Assembly (NCBI RefSeq): GCF_000172415.1
Contig: NZ_ABLD01000014.1
Location: forward strand, 102,787-166,786
Source of the DNA: Paraburkholderia graminis C4D1M
GTDB taxonomy: Bacteria > Pseudomonadota > Gammaproteobacteria > Burkholderiales > Burkholderiaceae
Reading direction: 5' to 3'
Length of the DNA: 64,000 nt
A model generated the notes under the pieces. It did not search any database, was not told where the DNA came from, and was given only the letters and a program-made list of their open reading frames with translations. A program made the position numbers and the translations under genes. Positions 7,875 to 16,140 of the stretch are shown piece by piece (the stretch's first letter is position 1; every line of letters begins with the position of its first letter).

Positions 7875-9401
7875 TTACTTGTTGGTCGCGAGTGCGCCGG
7901 CGCTATTCGTGCCGCCGAACAGTTGCGTCAGGTACTGCGAGTTGTTGTTCATCGTCGCCATCAACGTGTTGAGCGCCGTGAACTGCGCCGAGTATTGGCT
8001 CGTCAGCTGCGCAATGTAGTCGTTCAGGCTCGTCTGTTGTGTCTGGATGCTCTTCAGGTCGGAGTTCAGCGCGGTGGTCCGCACGTCGATCATGCCGCCT
8101 GTCTTCGTGAAATTGGTGATGCTGGTGCTCAACTGCGCGCCGATGCCGTTGGTCGAATTGAACAGCGAGGCCACCGTCGACGAGTTGTTCTGCAATGCGT
8201 TGGTGAGCGCCGCGCTATCCACCTGCAACGTGCCGTCGGCTTGCAGCGAGATACCGATCGAGCCGAGGCTCTGCGACGTGCTGCCGTTCTTCACGCCGCT
8301 CGCGACAATCGACGAAAGCGCGTTCTTGATCGTGTTGAGCGTGGAATCGCCGAGCAACGGACCCTGCGTCGTCGCGCCCTGCGTGTATTGCGCGAGCGTG
8401 CCCATGGTCGTCACGACCGTGTTGTAGAGCGACACGAAGTTGTTGATCGCGCTGGCCTGCGAGGTGGTGTCCGCGGCAACCGTCAGCGTTTGCGTGGTCG
8501 CGGGGGTCGTCACCGCGGCCGACGTCAGGTTCAGCGTCACGCCTGCGATCGCGCTCGTGACCGAGTTGGTCGAGCTGGACGCGGCAATGCCGTTGATCTT
8601 GAACTCGGCGTCTTGTGCAGCCGTGCTTTGTGTCCACGCGCTCGCGTTGTTGGCCGACGTGATGGTCGACTGGCCGCCCGTCGTACTGGCCGTCGACGTC
8701 ACGCCGAGGCTCGACAGGCCGTTATCGCCGCTCAGGTTGCCGACCGCCACGCTGATCGTGTTGGACGCGCCGGTCGTGCTCGACGCGAGCACGAGGTGGG
8801 CGCCGTCAGTGCCGTTCACGACAGTCGCCGTGATGCCCGGGTTGCCGGTCGCGCTGTTGATTGCGGCGGCGATGCCGGCAACGGTGTTGTTGCTGCTCGT
8901 GATCGACACATCAAACGACTTGCTGCCGAGCGAGAGCGACAGCGTGCCCGTACCGAGCGCCTGGCTAGCCGTGAAAGCCGACGACGACAGCGCCTGCGAC
9001 GCCGCGACCTGCGAGACCGCGACGCTGTAGCTGCCGGCGACCGCGCCCGTAGTGGCAGTCGCGGTGATGCCGGTGCCGCCGCTCAAGGTCGCGGTAAAAG
9101 TATTCTGGAGTCCGCCGTTGGACAGCGAAGTGAGGCCCGTTTCCAGCGCGCCAAGCGCGGCCGAAAGCGTGCCGAATGCGGAAATCTGGGTGTTGTCCGA
9201 GCTTTGTTGCGCCGTCAACGCGGCAACCTGGCCGGCAGTCTTCGAATTTACGAGAGCCGTGACGAGCGTCGACACGTCCAGCGACGAATTGCCCGTCGCG
9301 CCCGTGATGACCGACTGCATGGCCTGCTGCAGGGCTGCATTGTCGGCTGCGACAGTCGCTGATGCCGCGCTCGCCGCCGATGAACTCGTAATCGTTGACA
9401 T
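7875..9401 (-). CDS. fliD: Flagellar cap protein FliD
   Basis: A 508-residue filament cap and hook-associated protein 2. The N-terminal FliD domain (residues about 38-140, starting NSSLDVSTLVTALVNSKTAGQ) and C-terminal FliD domain with its coiled coil (residues about 260-495, with DVRTTALNSDLKSIQTQQTSL) are both present. Between them lies the Ser/Thr/Gly-rich exposed part containing a flagellin-hook IN-like stretch (NNTVAGIAAAINSATG). It is exported and sits as a pentamer at the filament tip, where it folds flagellin. There are no cysteines, as usual for axial proteins. It lies 137 bases downstream of fliC and just before fliT. Confidence 0.95.
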   Translation of the reverse strand: MSTITSSSAASAASATVAADNAALQQAMQSVITGATGNSSLDVSTLVTALVNSKTAGQVAALTAQQSSDNTQISAFGTLSAALGALETGLTSLSNGGLQNTFTATLSGGTGITATATTGAVAGSYSVAVSQVAASQALSSSAFTASQALGTGTLSLSLGSKSFDVSITSSNNTVAGIAAAINSATGNPGITATVVNGTDGAHLVLASSTTGASNTISVAVGNLSGDNGLSSLGVTSTASTTGGQSTITSANNASAWTQSTAAQDAEFKINGIAASSSTNSVTSAIAGVTLNLTSAAVTTPATTQTLTVAADTTSQASAINNFVSLYNTVVTTMGTLAQYTQGATTQGPLLGDSTLNTIKNALSSIVASGVKNGSTSQSLGSIGISLQADGTLQVDSAALTNALQNNSSTVASLFNSTNGIGAQLSTSITNFTKTGGMIDVRTTALNSDLKSIQTQQTSLNDYIAQLTSQYSAQFTALNTLMATMNNNSQYLTQLFGGTNSAGALATNK

Positions 9402-9455
9402 GAAAATGCTCCGTGCGTCCGTGTTGATGCGTGATGGGCGTAACAGAAATGCTGG

Positions 9456-9475
9456 ATGGAAGGCGAGCCTTCCAT
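9456..9475. repeat. Perfect inverted repeat between fliC and fliD
   Basis: ATGGAAGGC (9456-9464) and GCCTTCCAT (9467-9475) are separated by two bases. In RNA this would form a 9-base hairpin between the fliC terminator and the fliD start. Its role is unknown; it could protect an RNA end or affect fliD translation. Confidence 0.6.
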
Positions 9476-9483
9476 CGAAACGC

Positions 9484-9523
9484 TAAAAACCGGACAACGC
9501 GCGGTGAAGCGCGAGGTCCGGTC
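9484..9523 (-). terminator. fliC terminator
   Basis: On the minus strand CCGGAC (9521-9516) pairs with GTCCGG (9495-9490), with an inner CGCGC/GCGCG stem, followed by a T-run (complement of AAAAA at 9485-9489). It lies 16 bases past the fliC stop codon. Confidence 0.8.
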
Positions 9524-9538
9524 AAACTTCAGAAGCTA

Positions 9539-10711
9539 TTACTGGAGCAGCTTCAGAACTTGCTGCGGCTGCGAGTTGGCTTGCGCCAGAACCGAGATAC
9601 CAGCTTGTTGCAGCACTTGAGCCTTCGAGAGGTTAGCAGTTTCCTGCGCGAAGTTCGCGTCGGTGATCTGCGATTGTGCCGACGACAGGTCGGTTGCTTC
9701 AGCTTGCTGCGACGTTGCAATCGCGCTGAAACGGTTCTGTGCTGCACCGAGACTTGCTTGCAGGTTGCTGACCGCGGTCAAGGCGTTGTCGATTGCGACC
9801 ATTGCCACGTTCGCGCCGCTGACCGTGCTGATGTCCAGCTTCGACACCGACGTGTTCGACGCGTTGACTGCGCCGATCTGTGCCGTTGCGGCGAGGACCG
9901 ACTTGTCCAGCGCTGCGTTCGTCTGGTCGTATGCAGCCGTGTTCATCGTCAGCGTCGTGACCGGAGCGCCCAACGTCGCGTTCGTCTGTGCACCTGCCGA
10001 GAAAATCGTGCTAGCGGCTGCCGAGCTGATCGCCGAACCGTTCTGGTCGGTGAAGCTGAAGCCACCATGACCGTCCGACAGCACGTTGATCGACGTGATG
10101 ATGTTCGCGCTCGGCGTCGACGTTGCTGCTGCGCCCGTCGCTGCGTCGATGTTCAGGTTGCTGATCGTGCCAGCCAGTTGGCCGGTTGCCAGCGAACCGC
10201 TGCCGAGGCTAGCGGCCGACATGCTCTTCGACAGGTCGAGGTTGATCGTCTGACCGACGTTCGCGCCAACCTGGAAGCCGACGATACCAGCCGAGCCGTC
10301 CAGAATGTTCGTGCCGTTGTACGTCGTTTGCGACGCGATACGGTTCACTTCCTGGATTTGCTGCGCAACTTCCTTCTGCAGCGCTGCCTGGTCCGACGAC
10401 GACATCGTGCCGGTCGAAGCCTGCACAGCCAGCGTACGGATACGTTGCAGGCTGGAAGTCAGCGAGGACAGCGCGCTCGACGCCGTCTGAATCAGCGACA
10501 CGCCGTCGTTCGCGTTCGACACGCCCTGGCCCAGACCGTTGATCTGGGTTTGCATACGGGTCGAAATTGCCAGACCTGCTGCATCGTCAGCCGCGCTGTT
10601 GATGCGCTTGCCCGACGACAGGCGGGTGATGGCTTGCGACAGGGCGCTTTGCGAGCCGCTGAGGTTTTGCTGTGCAACCAGCGAGTTGATATTGCTATTG
10701 ATTCCGAGCAT
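9539..10711 (-). CDS. fliC: Flagellin FliC
   Basis: A 390-residue filament subunit. The conserved N-terminal D0/D1 helices (LGINSNINSLVAQQNL, then SQAITRLSSGKRINSAADDAAG) and C-terminal D1/D0 helices (ending SVLAQANSQPQQVLKLLQ) are intact. The variable centre, residues about 165-300, is short and rich in Ser, Thr, Asn and Ala, so it offers many sites for O-glycosylation by the nearby GT41 enzyme. AGGAG lies just upstream of the ATG at 10711. The frame continues open further upstream, but the flagellin N-terminus and the sigma28 promoter fix this start. The protein is exported by the flagellar type III system. Confidence 0.97.
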   Translation of the reverse strand: MLGINSNINSLVAQQNLSGSQSALSQAITRLSSGKRINSAADDAAGLAISTRMQTQINGLGQGVSNANDGVSLIQTASSALSSLTSSLQRIRTLAVQASTGTMSSSDQAALQKEVAQQIQEVNRIASQTTYNGTNILDGSAGIVGFQVGANVGQTINLDLSKSMSAASLGSGSLATGQLAGTISNLNIDAATGAAATSTPSANIITSINVLSDGHGGFSFTDQNGSAISSAAASTIFSAGAQTNATLGAPVTTLTMNTAAYDQTNAALDKSVLAATAQIGAVNASNTSVSKLDISTVSGANVAMVAIDNALTAVSNLQASLGAAQNRFSAIATSQQAEATDLSSAQSQITDANFAQETANLSKAQVLQQAGISVLAQANSQPQQVLKLLQ

Positions 10712-10797
10712 GGAAAATCTCCTAAATAAGCCTGAGCCCAATACGCCATATTGGCATCGGCGGAAGCTTCGTTCATTGCTGGCCGCCTCAGTGAAGG

Positions 10798-10824
10798 TTG
10801 ACGGCCCTCCTAAAAAAAACTTGA
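10798..10824 (-). promoter_or_regulatory. Sigma28 (FliA) promoter of fliC
   Basis: Read on the minus strand: TCAAGTTT (10824-10817), 11 bases, GCCGTCAA (10805-10798). This matches the FliA consensus TAAAGTTT-N11-GCCGATAA closely. It implies an untranslated leader of about 80 bases before fliC. Confidence 0.9.
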
Positions 10825-10976
10825 GGAACTTTCTGTAATCGCACACCGATTGGCTCGCCTGATCGGGCGCGCGGGCCGCGCCGGACAAGCGTTTGAGGCC
10901 GATCCGCCAGGCGCGCTGCGGGATTTGAAAAGGCGGCGTATCCTCTTTTTCTCTTGCGATAAAGCCGGGAGAAATC

Positions 10977-11918
10977 ATGCAAAAGCGCCGCATTGGACAC
11001 TCTGAATTGCAAGTCGCGCCGCTTATGTTCGGCGGCAATGTATTCGGCTGGACCGCCGACGAAGCGACTTCGTTTTCGATTCTCGACGCGTTCGTCGACG
11101 CCGGGCTGGACTTCATCGACACGGCCGACGTGTATTCCGCGTGGGTGCCCGGCAACCACGGCGGCGAGTCGGAGGCGATCATCGGCAAGTGGTTTCAGCG
11201 TAGCGGCAAGCGCGACAGGATCGTGCTCGCGACCAAAGTGTCGAAGCATCCGCAACGCAAGGGGCTCTCGGCCGCGAACATTCAGGCAGCCGTCGAAGAT
11301 TCGCTGCGGCGCTTGCAGACCGATTACATCGACATCTATTTTTCCCACGACGACGACACCGCGACGCCGCTTGCCGAGACGCTCGGCGCGTATCAGCGGC
11401 TGATCGAGGCGGGCAAGGTGCGGGTGATCGGCGCGTCGAACTACAGCGGCGCGCGCGTGGAGGAGGCGCTGGCGCTGTCCCGTCAGCATGGGCTGCCGGA
11501 ATATCAGGTGTTGCAGCCGGAGTACAACCTGTACGATCGCGCCGGATATGAGACCGATCTGGAGCCGGTGGCGCTCGCCTATCAGCTCGGCGTGGTCGTG
11601 TACTGGAGTCTCGCGAGCGGATTTTTCTCCGGGAAATATCGTTCGAAGGAAGATCTTGCCGACAAGGCGCGCGGAAGCCGCGTCGAGAAGTATCTGAACG
11701 AGCGCGGCCTGCGAATCCTCGGGGCGCTCGACCGGGTCGCGGCGCGGCACGCCAGTACGCCGGCCAGCGTCGCGCTGGCGTGGCTGATCGCCCGGCCGAG
11801 CGTGACCGCGCCGATTGCGAGCGCGACGTCGCTGCAGCAGCTGGAGAGCCTCGTCGCTGCTGTTCATCTGACGCTGACGGGCAGCGATATCCGGGAACTG
11901 GACGATGCGAGCGCCTGA
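10977..11918 (+). CDS. Aldo/keto reductase
   Basis: A 313-residue NADPH-dependent oxidoreductase of the aldo/keto reductase superfamily, with a TIM-barrel fold. The catalytic tetrad can be placed at D48, Y53, K87 and H124 (motifs FIDTADVYS, LATKVSK, DIYFSHDDD). The cofactor-binding end is also recognisable (VVYWSLASGFFSGKY, TAPIASATSLQQLE). It resembles the YajO/Tas-like branch of bacterial aldo/keto reductases, whose physiological substrates are mostly unknown. It is divergent from fliC and probably shares only the 270-base intergenic region with it, not its function. AAGCCGGGAGAA provides the ribosome-binding site. Confidence 0.88.
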   Translation: MQKRRIGHSELQVAPLMFGGNVFGWTADEATSFSILDAFVDAGLDFIDTADVYSAWVPGNHGGESEAIIGKWFQRSGKRDRIVLATKVSKHPQRKGLSAANIQAAVEDSLRRLQTDYIDIYFSHDDDTATPLAETLGAYQRLIEAGKVRVIGASNYSGARVEEALALSRQHGLPEYQVLQPEYNLYDRAGYETDLEPVALAYQLGVVVYWSLASGFFSGKYRSKEDLADKARGSRVEKYLNERGLRILGALDRVAARHASTPASVALAWLIARPSVTAPIASATSLQQLESLVAAVHLTLTGSDIRELDDASA

Positions 11919-12279
11919 ACGGTTGCGGCGGCCTGGCGTAATCCCTAAACCCCTGGTACGATGGACAGTTTCCTGATATCATCGGGAGTGAATTGAGATC
12001 TTTGCCTGTTTCGTCATCGTCTTTTCGTTGATGGAAGGTTTGGCGAAACGGCAGCAGGCGCGGCTTTGCAATACGTCTGTCCGCGTTCCGCGGTGAGCTC
12101 CACACCTCTCTTTTCCGGCCTCCGTGGCCGCTTTGCCTCTCGTTTCATTCGTGGTTTGGCCGGGTTCTTCCCGCGTTTGCCTGTTACTGGCCATGAATCG
12201 AAACGACCGGAGGGCCGGCGCGTGAGCGGTTTCCCCGCCACGCAATTAACCCCTATCAAGTGATTGAGTTAGGAATTAC
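11919..12279. other. Gene-free stretch before rpsU
   Basis: 361 bases between the aldo/keto reductase and rpsU. It must hold the rpsU promoter and leader, but I found no convincing -35/-10 pair. AGGAATTAC directly before the rpsU ATG is a good ribosome-binding site. Nothing else is recognisable. Confidence 0.5.
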
Positions 12280-12492
12280 ATGACGACGATTCTTCTGAAA
12301 GAAAACGAGCCGTTCGAAGTGGCGATTCGCCGCTTTCGTCGCGCAATCGAAAAGAACGGCCTGATCGCAGAACTGCGTGAGCGCCAATCGTACGAAAAGC
12401 CGACCACGGCACGTAAGCGCAAGAAGGCTGCTGCTGTGAAGCGCCTGCACAAGCGCCTGCGCAGCCAGATGCTGCCGAAGAAGCTGCACTAA
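12280..12492 (+). CDS. rpsU: 30S ribosomal protein S21
   Basis: A 70-residue basic protein matching S21 over its full length: TTILLKENEPFEVAIRRFRR at the start, then KPTTARKRKKAAAVKRLHKR, ending in KKLH. S21 joins late to the small-subunit head/platform region near the 3' end of 16S rRNA and helps initiation. Burkholderiales often carry more than one rpsU copy; whether this is the only one cannot be told here. A stem-loop terminator follows, so it is transcribed alone. Confidence 0.97.
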   Translation: MTTILLKENEPFEVAIRRFRRAIEKNGLIAELRERQSYEKPTTARKRKKAAAVKRLHKRLRSQMLPKKLH

Positions 12493-12515
12493 GCACGCTT
12501 TTTCAGCACGGTCAG

Positions 12516-12556
12516 AACGGCGGTGTGAGCTTCGAAAGAAGCCACATCGCCGTTTT
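12516..12556 (+). terminator. rpsU terminator
   Basis: A 12-base stem with one G-T pair (12516-12527 with 12543-12554) enclosing an inner GCTTC-GAAA-GAAGC hairpin, followed by TTTT. Confidence 0.85.
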
Positions 12557-12617
12557 GCTTTATGGGCGCCAGGTTGCCTCGCGAGTTGGCGCGGGCTGCG
12601 GCGCGCGCCTTGTAGCG

Positions 12618-13043
12618 TTAAGCCGCGTTCTTCAGCATGTGCGCCGACAGACCGAACTGGCGTGCAATCGAATTCAAGCGGTCATCCCATTCCCACGTGC
12701 CGAACACATCGTGCACGTTTTGCAGGCAGCTAAGCAGATCGATCGTCTCCTGATCGTACACATTGATGCGCGACCGCAGCAGCGCCTTGCGCAGAGCGGC
12801 GATGCCGGCGTCCATGTAAGCGGGCGCCGCGACGGGCGTTTTGCCGATATAGCGCACGGGCACGCCTTCCATGGCCGTCATGTAATCGCGCAGTTTGATG
12901 AAGTTGCCGACTGGGCAGCCGCCGCAATAGCCGCGGTAAGCGCCGCCTCCGCGCGGCAGGAGCGCCGCGCGCTTTTGCCCGAAGAGATGGCTGACGGCCT
13001 GGTCGAAAATGTCCTGATGGGTGAGGAAGGTAAGAGTTTTCAT
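12618..13043 (-). CDS. Conserved-looking hypothetical protein with CGGC motif
   Basis: A 141-residue protein that I do not recognise. Codon use matches the neighbours and the start is supported by the ATG at 13043. Near residues 35-48 it carries YRGYCGGCPVGNFI, with two cysteines spaced CxxC in a Gly/Tyr-rich setting. Later come a Leu-rich helix with a conserved-looking WEWDDRLN (residues about 117-124) and a short alpha-helical end. There is no signal peptide and there are no membrane segments. The CGGC motif could bind a metal or be redox-active; that is a guess. It stands alone between rpsU and tag. Confidence 0.6.
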   Translation of the reverse strand: MKTLTFLTHQDIFDQAVSHLFGQKRAALLPRGGGAYRGYCGGCPVGNFIKLRDYMTAMEGVPVRYIGKTPVAAPAYMDAGIAALRKALLRSRINVYDQETIDLLSCLQNVHDVFGTWEWDDRLNSIARQFGLSAHMLKNAA

Positions 13044-13412
13044 GATGGTTTCGCTATGCGACGCGGTCGTTACTCGTTATTGAGCGGCTGATTCCAGTAT
13101 CCCGCTTGCGTTCGCTGGCGAAACCCCGACTAGCATCGCGAAACGTCCTCAATTCGAAGATTCGCGCGAGTCCGAGGAGCGCTTTGCGCCGGCGTTGCGG
13201 CGGCGAACGCAGCGGTCACTGCTGCTTGTGACCGCTCATAACCGTATAACGGCCGGCACCGGCGATAAGCACAGCAGGGCTTTACCGGATAGCTGATGCG
13301 GACGGGCGTGTGATGATCTCGCAAGGGGACTGTTGCGAGCGAGGCCGTTGCGATAAAGCGATGCTCCGTCGGCCAGAGCGGCTATACGAGTCGCCGATTG
13401 AACGCCCCAACC
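13044..13412. other. Gene-free stretch between the unknown gene and tag
   Basis: 369 bases between the 5' end of the unknown minus-strand gene and the 3' end of tag. It should contain the promoter of the unknown gene. No clear promoter, terminator, RNA or repeat was seen. Confidence 0.5.
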
Positions 13413-14009
13413 TCAACCGGCTTTACGCGCGCGTCCCTTCTTGCCGAGCGCTGCACACCTGGCGCGGCACATGCAAGTTGCCTCGTGATCGTTGACCATG
13501 CCGACCGCCTGCATGAACGCGTAGCAGATCGTCGAGCCTACGAACTTGCAGCCATAGCGTTTCAGCGCCTTGCTGAGCGCATCCGACACTTCCGTCGATG
13601 CCGGCGCCTCCTTGTACGATGCCCATTCGTTCTGGATCGGCGTGTTATCGACGAACGACCAGATGAAGTTGGCGAACGACCCATGCTCCGCCTGAATCTG
13701 CTGCACGGCGCGCGCATTCGTGATGGCGGATTCGATCTTGCCGCGATGGCGCACAATGCTTTCGTCCACGACGAGCCTCTCGACCTGCGCCGGCGTGAAG
13801 CGCGCAACCTTGTCGATGTCGAAGTCCGCGAATGCCCGCCGGTAGCCGGCCCGCTTGTTGAGAATCGTGGACCACGACAAGCCGGCCTGCGCGCCTTCGA
13901 GCACGAGCAGTTCGAAGAGATGCTGGTCGTCGCGGGACGGCACGCCCCATTCGGCGTCGTGATAATGTGCGAGCGCTTCGCTCGATACCCAGTTGCATCG
14001 CTGTGTCAA
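13413..14009 (-). CDS. tag: DNA-3-methyladenine glycosylase I (Tag), TTG start
   Basis: A 198-residue base-excision repair enzyme that removes 3-methyladenine from alkylated DNA. It aligns in memory with E. coli Tag throughout: RCNWVSSEALAHYHDAEWGVP, then EGAQAGLSWSTILNKRAGYR, RHRGKIESAITNARA, KRYGCKFVGSTICYAFMQAVGMVNDH. The zinc-binding set (C5, H17 and the C-terminal His/Cys pair) is kept. The start is a TTG at 14009: GGGGAG lies at an ideal distance upstream and Tag proteins begin MxRCxW. The frame is open beyond this point with no homology. The C-terminus has a basic tail (GKKGRARKAG). Confidence 0.92.
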   Translation of the reverse strand: MTQRCNWVSSEALAHYHDAEWGVPSRDDQHLFELLVLEGAQAGLSWSTILNKRAGYRRAFADFDIDKVARFTPAQVERLVVDESIVRHRGKIESAITNARAVQQIQAEHGSFANFIWSFVDNTPIQNEWASYKEAPASTEVSDALSKALKRYGCKFVGSTICYAFMQAVGMVNDHEATCMCRARCAALGKKGRARKAG

Positions 14010-14146
14010 TTTAGCGCTCCCCGTTGTGATGTCGCTCGCCAGCATAGCCGAACGCATGAGCGCCGCAAGCTGGCCATTCGGCCAATTGCCGGATCGAAAC
14101 GGACCTGCCACGCTATGCCTATTTCCCACGAAACGCATATCAATCG

Positions 14147-15036
14147 ATGAACAAAGACCCATTTCTGATCGGCGTCGACGGCGGCGGCACCGGCACCCGC
14201 ATCGTGCTCGCCGACGCGCAGGGGCGCGAACTGGCGCAGGCGGCGAGCGGGCCGTCGGGCTTGGGGCTTGGCGTCGAACGTGCGTGGCTTGCCATTGCGA
14301 CCGGCTGCGAGCAGGCATTCGCGAACGCCGGCGTTGCGCTCGACTGGTCGCGCTGCGTGCTCGGTTGCGGTCTCGCGGGCGTGAACAACCGCGACTGGCG
14401 GCGTCGTTTCTCGCGCAGGCGCCCGCGCTGGCCGGACTCGCCGTCGAAAGCGATGCGTACACGACACTGCTCGGCGCGCACGGGGGCGCCCACGGCGTGA
14501 TTGTCGCGCTCGGCACGGGCAGCATCGCGGCAGCGGCGGATCATGAGGGCGGCGAATGCCGGATTGTGGGCGGCTACGGTTTTCCGTCGGGTGATGAAGC
14601 GAGCGGCGCCTGGCTCGGTGTGCGCGCCATCGTCCATGCGCAGCACGCGCTCGACGGCCGCGGCCCCAACGACGACTTCGCGCAGGCGCTGCTTGCGCAC
14701 GTCGGCGCGAGCGATCGGGACGCCCTTACCGTGTGGCTTTGCGAGGCGAATCAGACGGCGTACGCGAGTCTCGCGCGGGTCGTGATCGCGCACCGCACGC
14801 ATCCGTTTGCCGCGCGGCTGCTCGGCGCGGCGGGCGTTGAAATCGGCAAGATGATCGCGGCGCTCGACCCATCGGCGAGTTTGCCGATTGCGTTGTGCGG
14901 CGGGCTGGGCGCGCCGTTGCGCGAATACGTGCCGCAGGCCTATCAGCCGCGCTTGCGCGAGCCATTGGCGGATTCCGCGCACGGCGGCTTGCGGTTGGCG
15001 CAGCGCGAAGCCGGGCGGCTGGCGGGTGAGGGTTGA
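14147..15036 (+). pseudogene. BadF/BadG-type N-acetylglucosamine kinase-like gene, frameshifted
   Basis: The N-terminal 85 residues from the ATG at 14147 show the ASKHA ATPase phosphate-1 loop (LIGVDGGGTGTRIVLAD). The family then continues in another frame (ALGTGSIAAAADHEG, VGGYGFPSGDEASGAWLG, ALCGGLGAPL). The switch falls at about 14398-14405, where one base is missing relative to an intact gene (VNNRDWR then SFLAQAPALAG). Restored, the protein would have about 296 residues, normal for the family, which phosphorylates amino sugars. The remaining codons look unchanged, so the event is recent or is a sequencing error. Without repair the product stops at 14500, or early in the C-terminal half. 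Confidence 0.8.
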
Positions 15037-15039
15037 GGC

Positions 15040-15142
15040 GGAGCCGAAGCTCGGAGCAGAGCCCTAAAGGCGAACCTTGGAGCCGAACTTCGACGTGGAA
15101 CTTGAAGCCGAACCTTGAAGCCCAACCTGCCAGCCGAACACC
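15040..15142 (+). repeat. Degenerate 13-base tandem repeat
   Basis: About six imperfect copies of a unit like GRAGCCGAACYTY lie between the kinase pseudogene and the HAD gene, for example GGAGCCGAACTTC, GAAGCCGAACCTT and GAAGCCCAACCTG. The function is unknown. It looks like a decaying minisatellite. Confidence 0.6.
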
Positions 15143-15191
15143 GAGGCATCGACGGTAAAATACAGCCTTCCAAGCTGCCTGCCATCTCGCC

Positions 15192-16013
15192 ATGTACAAA
15201 GTCATCGCCACGGATCTCGACGGCACGCTGCTCAATGCCGATCACCAGGTCGACCCCTTCACGGTCGCCACCGTGCGCAAGCTCGAAAGTGACGGCGTGC
15301 AGTTTGTGATCGCCACCGGCCGCCATTTCTGCGATGTCGCGGGCATTCGCGACATCCTCGGCATCAAGCCGTATCTGATCACGTCGAACGGCGCGCGCAT
15401 CCATGCGCCGGACAACACCGTGATCCACGCCGACGATCTGCCGCCCACTATCGTGCAACGCCTCGTGCAGCCGGAGATTGTCGGCGCGCACGGTCGCGTG
15501 ATCGTCAACCTGTTCGCCGATCAGGCGTGGCTGATCGACCGCGACGCGCCCGAGCTGCTCAAGTTTCATCAGGATTCGGGCTTCACCTACGAAGTGGCCG
15601 AACTGCTGGCGCACGACGGCGTGGACATCGCCAAGGTGCTTTATATCGGCGACCCGGCGGACCTCGCGCAAGTGGCCGCGAACCTCGCGCGCGAATTCGG
15701 CGACGCGCTCTACGTGACGTACTCGCTGCCGGACTGTCTTGAAGTGATGACGTCGAATGTGTCGAAGGGACGCGCGCTGCAGATCGTGCTCGAGCGCGTG
15801 GGCGTCGATGCCGCGCACTGCGTGGCTTTCGGCGACAACATGAACGACATCGACCTGCTCGAAACAGCCGGCCATCCGTTCATGATGAACAACGCCAATC
15901 CCGACCTGATCACGCGCCTGCCCAACGTGCCGCGCATCGGCAATAACTTCGAAGCGGGCGTCGCGCACCACTTGCGCAAGCTCTTTTCAATCGACGACGA
16001 ACTGATGACCTAG
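15192..16013 (+). CDS. Cof-type HAD-IIB hydrolase
   Basis: A 273-residue cytoplasmic phosphatase of the HAD superfamily, Cof/YbiV branch. Motif I is IATDLDGTLL with nucleophile D8 and acid/base D10. Motif II is in VIATGRHF, motif III is the lysine in SNVSKGRAL, and motif IV is FGDNMNDIDLL. The C2-type cap lies between residues about 85 and 190. Relatives dephosphorylate sugar phosphates, pyridoxal phosphate or FMN; the substrate cannot be read from sequence. It starts 155 bases after the kinase pseudogene on the same strand. Confidence 0.9.
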   Translation: MYKVIATDLDGTLLNADHQVDPFTVATVRKLESDGVQFVIATGRHFCDVAGIRDILGIKPYLITSNGARIHAPDNTVIHADDLPPTIVQRLVQPEIVGAHGRVIVNLFADQAWLIDRDAPELLKFHQDSGFTYEVAELLAHDGVDIAKVLYIGDPADLAQVAANLAREFGDALYVTYSLPDCLEVMTSNVSKGRALQIVLERVGVDAAHCVAFGDNMNDIDLLETAGHPFMMNNANPDLITRLPNVPRIGNNFEAGVAHHLRKLFSIDDELMT

Positions 16014-16033
16014 CGCCTCGGGCTGCAAACGGC

Positions 16034-16069
16034 ACTGGCCCGCATCTGCTTTCGCGGATGCGGGCCAGT
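16034..16069. terminator. Long inverted repeat, likely terminator between convergent genes
   Basis: ACTGGCCCGCATC (16034-16046) is perfectly complementary to GATGCGGGCCAGT (16057-16069). It sits between the HAD gene and the converging PXPV gene. There is no T-run, so termination is likely but not certain. Confidence 0.6.
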
Positions 16070-16140
16070 CGGTGAAGCCCGGCTAGCTCAGGTCACGTTC
16101 GTTTCCGGGCCGGCAATCGGTCGCGCCATCAGTATCGCAA

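Noticed and set aside
7869..9362. Long open frame opposite fliD, about 497 codons
   Set aside because: Arg/Asp-rich translation with no family pattern; a shadow of the GC-rich fliD gene on the other strand.
12066..12263. 65-codon frame in the rpsU leader
   Set aside because: Arg/Pro-rich, no ribosome-binding site; likely untranslated leader.
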